A stretch of DNA of 64,000 nt, from positions 1 to 64,000 of the forward strand of contig JANQMR010000002.1 of NCBI GenBank assembly GCA_028279985.1, given 5' to 3'. The translations under genes were made by a program, and so were the position numbers. Of this stretch, positions 37,676 through 46,176 are shown in pieces; positions within the stretch are counted from its first letter, which is position 1, and every line of letters begins with the position of its first letter. Source of the stretch: Woeseiaceae bacterium. GTDB lineage: Bacteria; Pseudomonadota; Gammaproteobacteria; Steroidobacterales; Woeseiaceae. A model generated the notes under the pieces. It searched no databases. It saw nothing but the letters and a program-made list of their open reading frames with translations, and was not told the origin of the DNA.

Positions 37676-38851
37676 ATGAAAGTCTACGTGGCTGGAGTCG
37701 ATATGCAGCCGTTCACGAAGCCGGGACAACAGCGGCCCTATCGAGAGATGGGGGCCGACGCGATCCGGGGCGCCCTGAAGGATGCAGCGATCGATGCGAA
37801 GCTCGTACAGCAGGCGTATGCCGGCTACATATATGGCAGCACAGGCTGCGGACAGCACGTGGTCTACGATGTTCTTCAAACCGGCATCCCCGTATTCAAT
37901 GTCAACAACGCCTGCTGCTCCGGCTCGACCGCGATCATGCTCGCACGCCAGGCCATCTTGTCGGGCCAGGTAGACTGTGCGCTTGCCGTGGGGTTCGAGG
38001 AAATGCAGCGGGGATCGCTTCCGGTACTGTGGCAAGACCGTGAAGGTGTATCGCAACGGATCAACGATTTGCTCGACGATCTGGAAGCCGAGTCCGCCCC
38101 GAACGCGGTTCGGTGGTTCGGATCGGCGGGCGCACAGTATCTGAATAAGTACGATGCCGATCCCGGTCTTTTTTCCAAGATCGCCGTCAAGACCCGCAAT
38201 CACGCATCCGCCAACCCAAACGCAATTTTCCGCACGCCGCTGAGCGAAGAGGAAGTACTCGCAGCGCCCAAGGTATACGGCGACTACCTGACGCGTCTCA
38301 TGTGTTGTCCGCCATCCTGCGGAGCGGCGGCAGCGGTGTTGGTCAGCGACCGTTTCGCACGTCGTCACGGCGTTTCACAGCCAGTGGAAATCGTGAGTCA
38401 GACAATGGCTACCGACACTGAATCCTCATGGGAGGATCCATTGCACGCAGTCGGCTGTGAGATGGTTCGATCGGCTGCGGAACGAGTCTTCGAAGACGCG
38501 GCCATTGGGCCCGACGACGTTGATGTGATCGAGCTCCACGACTGTTTCACACCCAATGAAGCAATCAGCTACGAAGCCCTCGGTTTGTGTCCGCCGGGAG
38601 GCGCGACACAGTTGGTGGCCGACGGGGACAACACGTATGGCGGCAAATGGGTGGTAAACCCCTCGGGTGGACTGATGTCGAAGGGGCACCCCATCGGCGC
38701 GACGGGGCTCGCTCAGTGTGCGGAGCTCGTGTGGCAATTGCGAGGCCAGGCCGGCACTCGAAATGTCCCCGCGGCAAGGGTAGGGCTGCAACACAACATC
38801 GGACTCGTCGCAGGAGTCGTCATGACATTGTATCGGAACGATAAAGCATGA
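37676..38851 (+). CDS. SCP-x-like thiolase
   Basis: Thiolase-fold protein of the sterol-carrier/lipid-transfer group, which cleaves 3-oxoacyl-CoA with CoA (or runs reverse condensation). The 391 aa show the N-terminal VNNACCSGSTA with nucleophilic Cys near 80, ELHDCFTPNEAISYEALGL with the catalytic His, and the terminal GHPIGATG. The final catalytic Cys of biosynthetic thiolases is replaced by His in LQHNIGL, as in SCP-x-type enzymes. The stop overlaps the next aminotransferase gene by 4 nt. Actual cleavage activity is inferred. Confidence 0.88.
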   Translation: MKVYVAGVDMQPFTKPGQQRPYREMGADAIRGALKDAAIDAKLVQQAYAGYIYGSTGCGQHVVYDVLQTGIPVFNVNNACCSGSTAIMLARQAILSGQVDCALAVGFEEMQRGSLPVLWQDREGVSQRINDLLDDLEAESAPNAVRWFGSAGAQYLNKYDADPGLFSKIAVKTRNHASANPNAIFRTPLSEEEVLAAPKVYGDYLTRLMCCPPSCGAAAAVLVSDRFARRHGVSQPVEIVSQTMATDTESSWEDPLHAVGCEMVRSAAERVFEDAAIGPDDVDVIELHDCFTPNEAISYEALGLCPPGGATQLVADGDNTYGGKWVVNPSGGLMSKGHPIGATGLAQCAELVWQLRGQAGTRNVPAARVGLQHNIGLVAGVVMTLYRNDKA

Positions 38852-40203
38852 TTCCCCAGAAGGGAAAAATCAGTCGGTACCAACTTGATCGCTATGCTTC
38901 CGGCGACTCCGTATCTTCTCGCCTGTTCGAAGAGGCGCGATCGCTCATTCCCGGCGGTACGTCACGTCAGTTTTACACCTTCCAACCGAATCCCATATTC
39001 GCCAAAGCGGGCGACGGCTGCTGGGTCACGGATGTCGACGGCGATCGTCGAATAGACTGTTTGAACAACATGTCGGCGCTCGTTCACGGTCATGCGTTTC
39101 CGGACGTAGTCGCTGCAATTCACGATCGTGTTGCAAAAGGCTTCTGCTTCTCCGAACCCTGCGAGACGGAGTTGGAGCTGGCGAAGATGCTGGTGGAACG
39201 CGTGCCGTCTGTCGATAAGGTCCATTTTCGAAGCTCGGGTACCGAGGCTGTCATGATGGCTGCCAAGTTGTGCCGGGCATTCACCGGCCGCAACAAAGTG
39301 GCCAAGTTCGAAGGCAGCTATCACGGCTACTACGACCATGTGCAGATGAGCGTCGCACCCTCTCCAAAGCATTGGGGTAGCGCTCACGCACCGAGCGCTG
39401 TTCCCAGTTCCGCGGGTCTTTCAAGCAATGTAGCGGACGAGGTAGTCGTTCTGCCAAACAACGACCCGGAGTCGATCGAGCGCATCCTCGAATCGCATGG
39501 CAGTCAGCTCGCCATGTTGCTCGTTGAGCCGCTAGCCAACAGGTCGGGAATGTCCAAGCCCGCGCCGGGCTTCTATCGGTTCCTAAGAGAGATCACCAGT
39601 CAGTACGGCATCCTGCTGGTGTTCGATGAAATTATCACATTCAGGTTGGGGGTCGCCGGCGCGCAGGGCAGGTTTGACGGTAGTCCCGACCTGACGACAT
39701 TCGGCAAGGTCATCGGCGGCGGGCTGCCGATAGGCGCGCTTGGGGGGCGCCGCGACGTAATGGACTTGCTGGACCCGACAACGACAAGAGACTACGTCGT
39801 ATCCGGCGGGACCTATAGTGGAAATCCCCTATCGATCGCTGCCGGCATCGCGACGCTCAACAGGCTGACGCAAACAGAGTTCGATTTACTCGACGAGTTG
39901 GGTACCTCATTGCGTAGCGGCGTGAATGACATTCTGAAGCAGGACGGGTTGGGCGCGCAGGTGACAGGCGAGGGATCGCTTTTTCAAATCATACCTGGAA
40001 CGCAGGCCGTCTCGAGTTACAGAGACGTCCCGACCGGCGAGAGGGCGGACGAGTTGATGAGGCAGCTTCATACCGGCTTATTACAAAACGGCGTTATCGT
40101 CGCACGCCGGGGCTTCGGCTGTCTCTCGACCGCCATGGATCTCGAAGTCATTGACGAGGTTCTGTCGGCTTTCGAGAGGGCCGTGGCCGCAGTTCGTCTG
40201 TAA
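38848..40203 (+). CDS. Class III PLP aminotransferase, glutamate-1-semialdehyde-aminomutase-like
   Basis: PLP enzyme of the HemL-like branch that also contains beta-amino-acid aminotransferases. 451 aa; LIPGGTSRQFYTF, SSGTEAVMMAAKLCRAFTGR, YHGYYDH, LLVFDEIITFRLG and the PLP Lys287 in TTFGKVIGGGLPIGALGG are all intact. A housekeeping hemL role is unlikely because it sits inside a catabolic array, between a thiolase and an AtzG-like/amidase pair. An aminotransferase making a 3-oxo acid from a beta-amino acid would fit the CoA ligase and thiolase next to it; an aminomutase role is equally possible from sequence. Confidence 0.86.
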   Translation: MIPQKGKISRYQLDRYASGDSVSSRLFEEARSLIPGGTSRQFYTFQPNPIFAKAGDGCWVTDVDGDRRIDCLNNMSALVHGHAFPDVVAAIHDRVAKGFCFSEPCETELELAKMLVERVPSVDKVHFRSSGTEAVMMAAKLCRAFTGRNKVAKFEGSYHGYYDHVQMSVAPSPKHWGSAHAPSAVPSSAGLSSNVADEVVVLPNNDPESIERILESHGSQLAMLLVEPLANRSGMSKPAPGFYRFLREITSQYGILLVFDEIITFRLGVAGAQGRFDGSPDLTTFGKVIGGGLPIGALGGRRDVMDLLDPTTTRDYVVSGGTYSGNPLSIAAGIATLNRLTQTEFDLLDELGTSLRSGVNDILKQDGLGAQVTGEGSLFQIIPGTQAVSSYRDVPTGERADELMRQLHTGLLQNGVIVARRGFGCLSTAMDLEVIDEVLSAFERAVAAVRL

Positions 40204-40245
40204 ATCTTGGCGACAGACCCAACGAGCAGGACTTGAGAGGTGTAC

Positions 40246-40449
40246 ATGGACGATAAACGAATCAGTACGAGCACGGTTTCGGGCGTGGCATCCGAGTACG
40301 CCGGGAATCCCGTCGACAAGAAACGCGCACGCGAACTTTGCGAGTCGCTGGACGGCTTGCAGCGAGAGATCGCGAGCTTGCGCGAACTCGACCTGGAGCC
40401 CTTTGAGCCCGGGACCGTGTTTCGTCCGGTCAGGGGTGACGATGCATGA
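40246..40449 (+). CDS. AtzG/GatC-like small amidase-partner protein
   Basis: 67-aa helical protein; ATG at 40246 with GAGAGG five bases upstream is preferred over GTG at 40240. The middle is a Leu/Glu/Arg-rich amphipathic helix (KKRARELCESLDGLQREIASL) followed by an extended ELDLEPFEPGTVFRPV tail, as in GatC and AtzG, which wrap around amidase partners. It overlaps the amidase start by 4 nt, the same gene order as atzG-atzE. Assignment rests on size, pattern and position rather than strong similarity. Confidence 0.62.
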   Translation: MDDKRISTSTVSGVASEYAGNPVDKKRARELCESLDGLQREIASLRELDLEPFEPGTVFRPVRGDDA

Positions 40450-41906
40450 CGGAACCCTGGGAACTCGATTTGGCGACGATGTCGGAGGCGGTTGCGTCTC
40501 GCCGGTTGCTGCCGACCGAAATCCTGGCGTCGTTTCTTCAGCGAATCGAGGCGTTCGACGACACTTTTAGGGCCTTTATCACCGTCACCAAGGAAGCGGC
40601 GCAGAAATCTGCGGCGAGAGCCGATGCGACGGTGAATAGGAGCCAGTCCCATGGCCCCTTATTCGGTCTGCCGATCGGACACAAAGACGTGCTTTGCACG
40701 ACGGGTACGCGAACTACGGCGGGTTCGATGCGACTTAAGGATTGGATTCCGGATCGGGATGCGACGGCTGTTGCCCGACTGGCTCAGGCCGGGATGATCA
40801 GCCTTGGAAAACTCAACACGCACGAGTTTGCGTATGGCTCAACGAACAAGGTGTCATTGCACGGTGCGACTCGAAACCCATGGGACACCAGCCGAACGAC
40901 GGGAGGGTCTAGCGGTGGTTCTGCAGCCGCGGTTGCAGCAGGCCTGCTTCCTGCTGCGACGGGCACCGATACCGGAGGCTCAGTTCGAGCGCCGTCCGCC
41001 TGTTGCGGACTGACGGGCCTGAAACCCACCTACGGCCGAATCAGCCGATACGGCGCCGTGCCGCTGAGTTGGAGTCTCGATCACGTAGGGATCGTTGCGC
41101 GGACCGTGTTCGACGCTTCAATGCTTTTGGAAGCACTGGCCGGACATGACCTGCTTGATCCCGCGTCGGCAAACCTACCGGTACCACCCTACGTAGAGAG
41201 TCTGTCCGGCGGAATCGAGGGCGTGAGAATCGGTGTGCCCAGAAGAATGTTCTTCAGTCAGGCACAAGACGAGGTCGTGGACACGGTCGATTCCGCCATT
41301 GGCATGTTGCGAAATCTGGGAGCGAGGACCGTCGAGGTCGAGATTCCCGATATCGAGAAGTATCGGGCAGCGAGCCTGGCCATAGTCCTTGCCGAGGCGG
41401 CAGACTACCACGCCGACGAACTCAGGACAGAGAGCCATCTCTACTCGGACGAGGTTCGCGAATACATCGAGCTGGGCGATCATGTTCTGGCAAAGGACTA
41501 CGTCCGCGCTCAGCGCTATCGGCAAATGCTCGGCGAGAGTATGCGGGCGGTCTTGAACGATGCGGACTACCTAGTAATGCCCACCGTTCCGATTTTGGCG
41601 CCGCTACTCGACGAAGACTCGTGCCGGATCGGCGGAAAAACAGAGTCTGTCGACACGGCATTGCTTCGCAATACAGAGCCGTTCAATCTGACAGGGTTGC
41701 CGGCGTTGGCACTACCTTGCGGGTTCGCGCACGGGCTTCCCGTAAGCATGCAGATCGTCGGACGCCCGTTTGACGAGGCCGGCGTACTTCGGCTCGGCCA
41801 CGCCTACCAGATGTCGACGGACTGGCACGCCGCAAGACCCGACTTATCCAACCTGATCTCGGCCGGGACAAAGCCGTTTGCCGCAAGTATGAGGACACCA
41901 TCGTGA
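40446..41906 (+). CDS. Amidase signature family hydrolase (AtzE/GatA-like)
   Basis: Hydrolyses an amide bond by the Ser-cisSer-Lys triad: Lys80 (GLPIGHKDV), the cis-Ser of TGGSSGGSA (about 155) and the nucleophile Ser179 (GTDTGGSVRAPS). 486 aa, no signal peptide, so cytoplasmic. GLTGLKPTYGRISRYGAVPLSWSLDHVG matches the AtzE/GatA branch. Coupled by 4-nt overlaps to the AtzG-like gene before and the beta-lactamase after. A true GatA is unlikely, since no gatB is near. Substrate could be an N-acyl amino acid, a ring-opened imide or a carboxy-biuret-like compound. Confidence 0.9.
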   Translation: MTEPWELDLATMSEAVASRRLLPTEILASFLQRIEAFDDTFRAFITVTKEAAQKSAARADATVNRSQSHGPLFGLPIGHKDVLCTTGTRTTAGSMRLKDWIPDRDATAVARLAQAGMISLGKLNTHEFAYGSTNKVSLHGATRNPWDTSRTTGGSSGGSAAAVAAGLLPAATGTDTGGSVRAPSACCGLTGLKPTYGRISRYGAVPLSWSLDHVGIVARTVFDASMLLEALAGHDLLDPASANLPVPPYVESLSGGIEGVRIGVPRRMFFSQAQDEVVDTVDSAIGMLRNLGARTVEVEIPDIEKYRAASLAIVLAEAADYHADELRTESHLYSDEVREYIELGDHVLAKDYVRAQRYRQMLGESMRAVLNDADYLVMPTVPILAPLLDEDSCRIGGKTESVDTALLRNTEPFNLTGLPALALPCGFAHGLPVSMQIVGRPFDEAGVLRLGHAYQMSTDWHAARPDLSNLISAGTKPFAASMRTPS

Positions 41907-42958
41907 ATCTGAAACCCGATCCAAGAGACCCAAATATCTTCCCGGGCGCGACTTTGCTCGCGTGCCTGTTTTTGCTTGCCACGGCATCGGCGCACGCCGA
42001 GCTGCGGCACATTGGAAGTGAGCAAACCCTCAGCGCACTGAAGTCGGAGCTGCTTCGATTCGGCGAGCTGTCGGAAGGCGTGATGGGGGTATCTCTGATC
42101 CACCTGGAAACTCGTACTCGGCTGAATATGCGTGGCGAGGAGCAATTCCCGATGGCCAGTACCTACAAGATTCCCACGGCCGTCACCTTGTTACACCAGG
42201 TCGACGATGGGCAGCGTGCACTTGCGGAGTTGGTCGAGGTCAGGCAAGCGGACCTGGTGCCGTCGCAGGGGGTCAGCGCGCATTTCCGGCACCCGGGCAT
42301 CAAGCTGTCGCTGCACAATCTCCTGGAGCCGATGCTGATCGTTAGCGACAACACGGCCACCGATGTGCTGATGCGTGAAGTCGGCGGTTCGGCGACAATC
42401 AATCGAACGCTGGATCGACTGGGTGTCACCGGCATTCGGGTCGACCGAAACACGAACATGCTGATCCGCGATTATCTCGGCATGGATGCACCCGCGGCGG
42501 GCGAGCCCCGCTCGTTTCTGGAAGACTACGAAGCGATGTCTGCGGAGGAGAGGGCCGGCCTGGAAACGTATCGTTCCAATACTTTTGCCGACGACCCACG
42601 GGACACTGCAACGCCGAATGGCATGGCGGAGCTGCTCGAGGCCATCTGGACCAACGACATTCTTTCGGAGCAAAGCAGCGAGATCATCCGTGACATCATG
42701 CTGCGCTGCGAAACCGGTCAGGATCGCCTGACGGGAATTCTCCCCGCGGGCACACCGGTTGCACACAAGACCGGAACGATCGGCGGTACCAGTAACGACG
42801 TAGGCGTCATAGAGCTCCCGCACGGCAAGGGCCACCTCGTCATTGCCGTCTTCATCAAGAAGTCTGAGACAGACGACTACGGTATTCGTGACAGGGCGAT
42901 AGCTGAGGCCGCGCGGTCAGCCTACGACTATTTTGTATTCAACGTGGTGAGCCTATGA
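41903..42958 (+). CDS. Class A beta-lactamase-family serine hydrolase with enlarged loop
   Basis: Periplasmic penicillin-binding-fold hydrolase. GTG start overlaps the amidase stop by 4 nt. Signal peptide 1-32 (ATASAHA). Class A motifs: Ser86-x-x-Lys89 (STYK), SDN 148-150, DPRDTATP 231-238, and KTGT 289-292. The SDN to KTG distance is about 141 residues where about 100 is usual, because about 35 residues are added in the omega-loop region (180-230); no clear E-x-x-x-N is visible, though Glu201 is a candidate for the deacylation Glu. At 351 aa it is longer than resistance enzymes (about 290). Its place in a catabolic operon suggests a nutrient-processing lactamase or esterase. Confidence 0.85.
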   Translation: MNLKPDPRDPNIFPGATLLACLFLLATASAHAELRHIGSEQTLSALKSELLRFGELSEGVMGVSLIHLETRTRLNMRGEEQFPMASTYKIPTAVTLLHQVDDGQRALAELVEVRQADLVPSQGVSAHFRHPGIKLSLHNLLEPMLIVSDNTATDVLMREVGGSATINRTLDRLGVTGIRVDRNTNMLIRDYLGMDAPAAGEPRSFLEDYEAMSAEERAGLETYRSNTFADDPRDTATPNGMAELLEAIWTNDILSEQSSEIIRDIMLRCETGQDRLTGILPAGTPVAHKTGTIGGTSNDVGVIELPHGKGHLVIAVFIKKSETDDYGIRDRAIAEAARSAYDYFVFNVVSL

Positions 42959-44601
42959 AGAAGAGTAGCCTGACATCGGAATCGATAGAGTCTGATAAAG
43001 AGAAAGCGGGCCGGAGAACGTCGCTCTCGGCGCTTTCGGCTGTCTTGATCGCGCTGGCTGTATTTTCGGTTGAGCCGGCGGAGGGTCAATCCGAACGGCC
43101 GCACGCAGATTCATACGACATAGTCATTCTAAACGGCCGGGTCATCGATCCCGAGACAGCATTGGATGCGATAAGAAATGTTGGGCTGCGCGGAGACCAA
43201 ATTGCCGTAGTCACGACGGAATCGATACAGGGACGCTCGACCATCGATGCAACGGGCTTGGTCGTTGCCCCCGGCTTTATCGATATGCACGCACATGGCC
43301 AACAGATCCTGCCGGCCCGTGTCCAAGCGCTCGACGGTGTCACGACCGCGCTCGATCTGGAGGCGGGAACGTTGCCAGTGGCGAAGTTCTATGCAAATGC
43401 AGCCCGGGACGGGCGCCCGATAAACTATGGAGTGTCTGCGGGTTGGGGTCACGCACGAATTGCGGAACTCACCGGTAACGAGCCGGCAGCCGAACCCGGA
43501 TTCTTTACTTCCCATTTCGGCGACTGGTCGTGGCAGCTCAAGATTGCGTCCGCGGCTGAGCTCGACGCCATTCTGCGGCGGGTACAGCAGGGCCTGGATG
43601 AGGGTGGCCTGGGCGTTGGAATACTCCTGGGCTATGCACCGGGGGCAGGGCGCAAGGAGTACCACGCCCTACACGAGCTCGCGGCCAGGAACGGCGTGCC
43701 GACTTTTACGCATGCGCGATACTTGTCGACGATTGAACCGGAAAGCTCGTTCGAGGCGTATCAGGAGATGATCGCGGTTGCGGCTTCAACGCAAGCTCAG
43801 ATGCATGTGTGTCACCTGAACAGCATAAGCCTAAGGGATATCGGCGATATAGCGTCGATGATCAGGCGCGCACAGTCGAGCGGCCTTAGGATTTCCGTCG
43901 AGGCTTACCCGTATGGCGCCGGATCCACGGGTATCGGTGCGGCGATGTTCAGAGGACCGAACTGGCAAGACCGATTGGGGGGACTGAAGAAATCCGACTT
44001 CATGCTCGGCGGCACTCCGCTGTCGGATCGGGAATTCGACCGACTCCAGACAGAGGCGCCCAGTACTTCGATTGTCGTGCATATGCTGCGTCCGGACGAC
44101 AACGATGAGGATCGCGAGATGCTCGACCAGTCGATTCTGTTTCCGGGTGGGGTGATTGCATCCGATGCGGTCGATTGGTCGGACGAGACCGGAAAGGCCA
44201 TCCCGCAGCACACGTGGCCCTTGCCCGAGAATGCGATGTCTCATCCAAGAAGCGCCGGAACCTTTGCCCGCTTTCTCAGGATCTGGGTGAATGAACGAGA
44301 AAAAATTTCTTTACTCGACGCGATCGCGAAGTTGAGCCTGTACCCGGCGCAAATACTGGGAGAGTCGATACCGCAGATGAATGCGAAGGGTCGCCTGCAG
44401 CCCGGCGCAGATGCCGATATCGTGGTTTTCGACCTGGATACCGTCAGCGACAAGGCCACTTTCGGACGTCCCGCTCAAACGTCTGTCGGATTCGAATACG
44501 TCTTGGTGGCGGGCGAACGACTCGTGTCGGACGGAGTGCTGAACACAGAGATTCTCCCCGGTAGGGAAATCCGGAGAAATACCTCAGGCCGCGATAACTG
44601 A
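42955..44601 (+). CDS. Exported N-acyl-D-amino-acid deacylase/D-aminoacylase-type amidohydrolase
   Basis: Metal-dependent amidohydrolase that cleaves N-acyl-D-amino acids or related amides. The 548 aa begin with a basic region and a hydrophobic signal (about 22-44), so the enzyme should be periplasmic or membrane anchored. Features are the short beta-sandwich segment YDIVILNGRVIDPETALDA, first metal motif His112/His114 (GFIDMHAHG), a second His in FTHARYLS, MHVCHLNS, and the terminal GRLQPGADADIVVFD. Last gene of the plus-strand array, coupled to the beta-lactamase by ATGA. The exact substrate may be a D-amino-acid amide instead. Confidence 0.83.
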   Translation: MKKSSLTSESIESDKEKAGRRTSLSALSAVLIALAVFSVEPAEGQSERPHADSYDIVILNGRVIDPETALDAIRNVGLRGDQIAVVTTESIQGRSTIDATGLVVAPGFIDMHAHGQQILPARVQALDGVTTALDLEAGTLPVAKFYANAARDGRPINYGVSAGWGHARIAELTGNEPAAEPGFFTSHFGDWSWQLKIASAAELDAILRRVQQGLDEGGLGVGILLGYAPGAGRKEYHALHELAARNGVPTFTHARYLSTIEPESSFEAYQEMIAVAASTQAQMHVCHLNSISLRDIGDIASMIRRAQSSGLRISVEAYPYGAGSTGIGAAMFRGPNWQDRLGGLKKSDFMLGGTPLSDREFDRLQTEAPSTSIVVHMLRPDDNDEDREMLDQSILFPGGVIASDAVDWSDETGKAIPQHTWPLPENAMSHPRSAGTFARFLRIWVNEREKISLLDAIAKLSLYPAQILGESIPQMNAKGRLQPGADADIVVFDLDTVSDKATFGRPAQTSVGFEYVLVAGERLVSDGVLNTEILPGREIRRNTSGRDN

Positions 44602-44742
44602 TTCCTTCGCTCCAGGAAGTTGATTTTTGGCAGTCGGTCGGGAATGGCGGCCCGAACTGTCGTCTTGCGCAGACTTGAAATCGCAAGGCTCAGGCGAAAA
44701 ACGATACGCGGCTCGCAATTGAACGCCGTCGCGATGGTTACT

Positions 44743-46050
44743 TCAAGATTGCTTCAGAAAATCGACCGCCGCTCCATAGAACGGATAAAACCGGGCACCA
44801 ATCCTCGCCATCGTTCTGTTCCGGAAGGGCCGCGGCGCCGCTACGGGAATGGACAGGCTTCCCGATCCGCCGTTGACGAGGTACCTGGAGATCTCCGCAC
44901 CGAAGCAAGCCGACATCGAGAGTCCGCGGCCGTTGCACGCGGAAAACGCGTATGCGCCCGGACCGAGCTCGCAGGCTCGAGGTAGTTGATCGTCCGTAAC
45001 CGACGCCCGTCCGAACCAGACATAACGAGATTTCAGTTCACCGCTTATCTTCAGCGTTCGCTTCAATCGGTCGCGAATCCGGTTACCGAGACGGGAACCG
45101 TCGCCAACGTGCAGTGTGGGAAGAGTCCCGGATATGATCCTCCAGTCCGAATCGAACCGGTAGGTAAACAAGTTTACCCGAGTATCGGACAGACACTTCC
45201 CCTGGCCAAACAGGTCTTGTCGATCGGAAGCGGCGACGGGATCGCTGGCGAAATGGCAGATGAGCGCTGGAACCAACGATCGATAAAGCGCAGGCGTCAA
45301 ATGCCGGGATTGTCCATTGGTACAGACCAGAACGTTTTCGGCGAAGATATCGAATTTGGCCGTCTTTACCGTCCAGCGCCCGGCGTTCCTGCTGATGTCG
45401 AGGGCGGGTGAATCCTCCATCCATTCGGCGCCGAATTTGCCGGCCGTAAGCATGAGTTGCCGTACAAACTTGACGGGATGAATCGTCCCGCCATTCGGCG
45501 AAAAACTGGCCCCCAGGTAAAGGGGTATTCCCGAATGAGCTTCCGTTTCCTTGGCGTCGAGAACGGTGACGTCGCCGCCATAGCGCCGCCAAACTTCCGC
45601 TTCCGCTTCAAACCCGTCAAGCTGGGCTTGCGATCTCGTCGGTCGAATCCAGCCGCCCTGGCCGGCATCGCAGTCGAGATCATGTTCACGAACCAGATTG
45701 AACAGGAAATCGGCGGACCCGGCGATGGCCGAAACCATCTGTTCGCCCTGTTCTCCGAGAGAATCGATGACATGCTGCGGCCCCACGCGTGCAAACGACG
45801 GAACGACGTAACCGCCGGACCGGCCGGTGGCGCCGGAGCCCAGTTTACCGGCTTCGATCAGCAACACCTTGGTACCGGTTTTGGCGAGCGTCAGTGTCGC
45901 AACAGCGCCCGCTATTCCACCGCCAATGACAACAACGTCGTACTTCGTGTTCGGTTCACAGGGCTGCTGCGGTACAGAACTCGCGGTTGCCGCCCAAACC
46001 GATTGCTCGAATGCAAATCGGTCGTCGGGCCGAAGAACTCGTGTGTTCAA
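44743..46050 (-). CDS. FAD-dependent amine/D-amino-acid oxidoreductase (DAO family)
   Basis: Flavoprotein that probably oxidises an amino acid or secondary amine. 435 aa with a TTG start at 46050 (AGAGG upstream); the first 36 residues precede the FAD-binding motif VIGGGIAGAV (41-50). Further signs of the glycine/D-amino-acid oxidase fold are GATGRSGGYVVPSFA, VCTNGQSRHLTPAL and the C-terminal FSACNGRGLSMSACFG. It resembles gamma-glutamylputrescine oxidase-type enzymes in layout. Converges with the deacylase gene across 141 nt and lies downstream of a TonB receptor on the same strand. Confidence 0.85.
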   Translation of the reverse strand: MNTRVLRPDDRFAFEQSVWAATASSVPQQPCEPNTKYDVVVIGGGIAGAVATLTLAKTGTKVLLIEAGKLGSGATGRSGGYVVPSFARVGPQHVIDSLGEQGEQMVSAIAGSADFLFNLVREHDLDCDAGQGGWIRPTRSQAQLDGFEAEAEVWRRYGGDVTVLDAKETEAHSGIPLYLGASFSPNGGTIHPVKFVRQLMLTAGKFGAEWMEDSPALDISRNAGRWTVKTAKFDIFAENVLVCTNGQSRHLTPALYRSLVPALICHFASDPVAASDRQDLFGQGKCLSDTRVNLFTYRFDSDWRIISGTLPTLHVGDGSRLGNRIRDRLKRTLKISGELKSRYVWFGRASVTDDQLPRACELGPGAYAFSACNGRGLSMSACFGAEISRYLVNGGSGSLSIPVAAPRPFRNRTMARIGARFYPFYGAAVDFLKQS

Positions 46051-46136
46051 TATCAGTCCAGCCTCTTGCCCATGTAGGTGCGTCCCTTGACGGTGTCGTT
46101 CCGGCCGCCGCTATTCTGTTCCCTCCACCCGCCAGC

Positions 46137-46157
46137 CCCGGACTGTCGTAGTCCGGG
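46137..46157. terminator. Hairpin after the second TonB receptor
   Basis: An 8-bp perfect stem (46137-46144 with 46150-46157, CCCGGACT/AGTCCGGG) and 5-nt loop lies 20 nt downstream of the receptor stop on the minus strand. No T-tract follows, so it may only slow or protect the transcript before the oxidoreductase gene. Confidence 0.35.
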
Positions 46158-46176
46158 TTCCGGCGTGTAACGCGCG

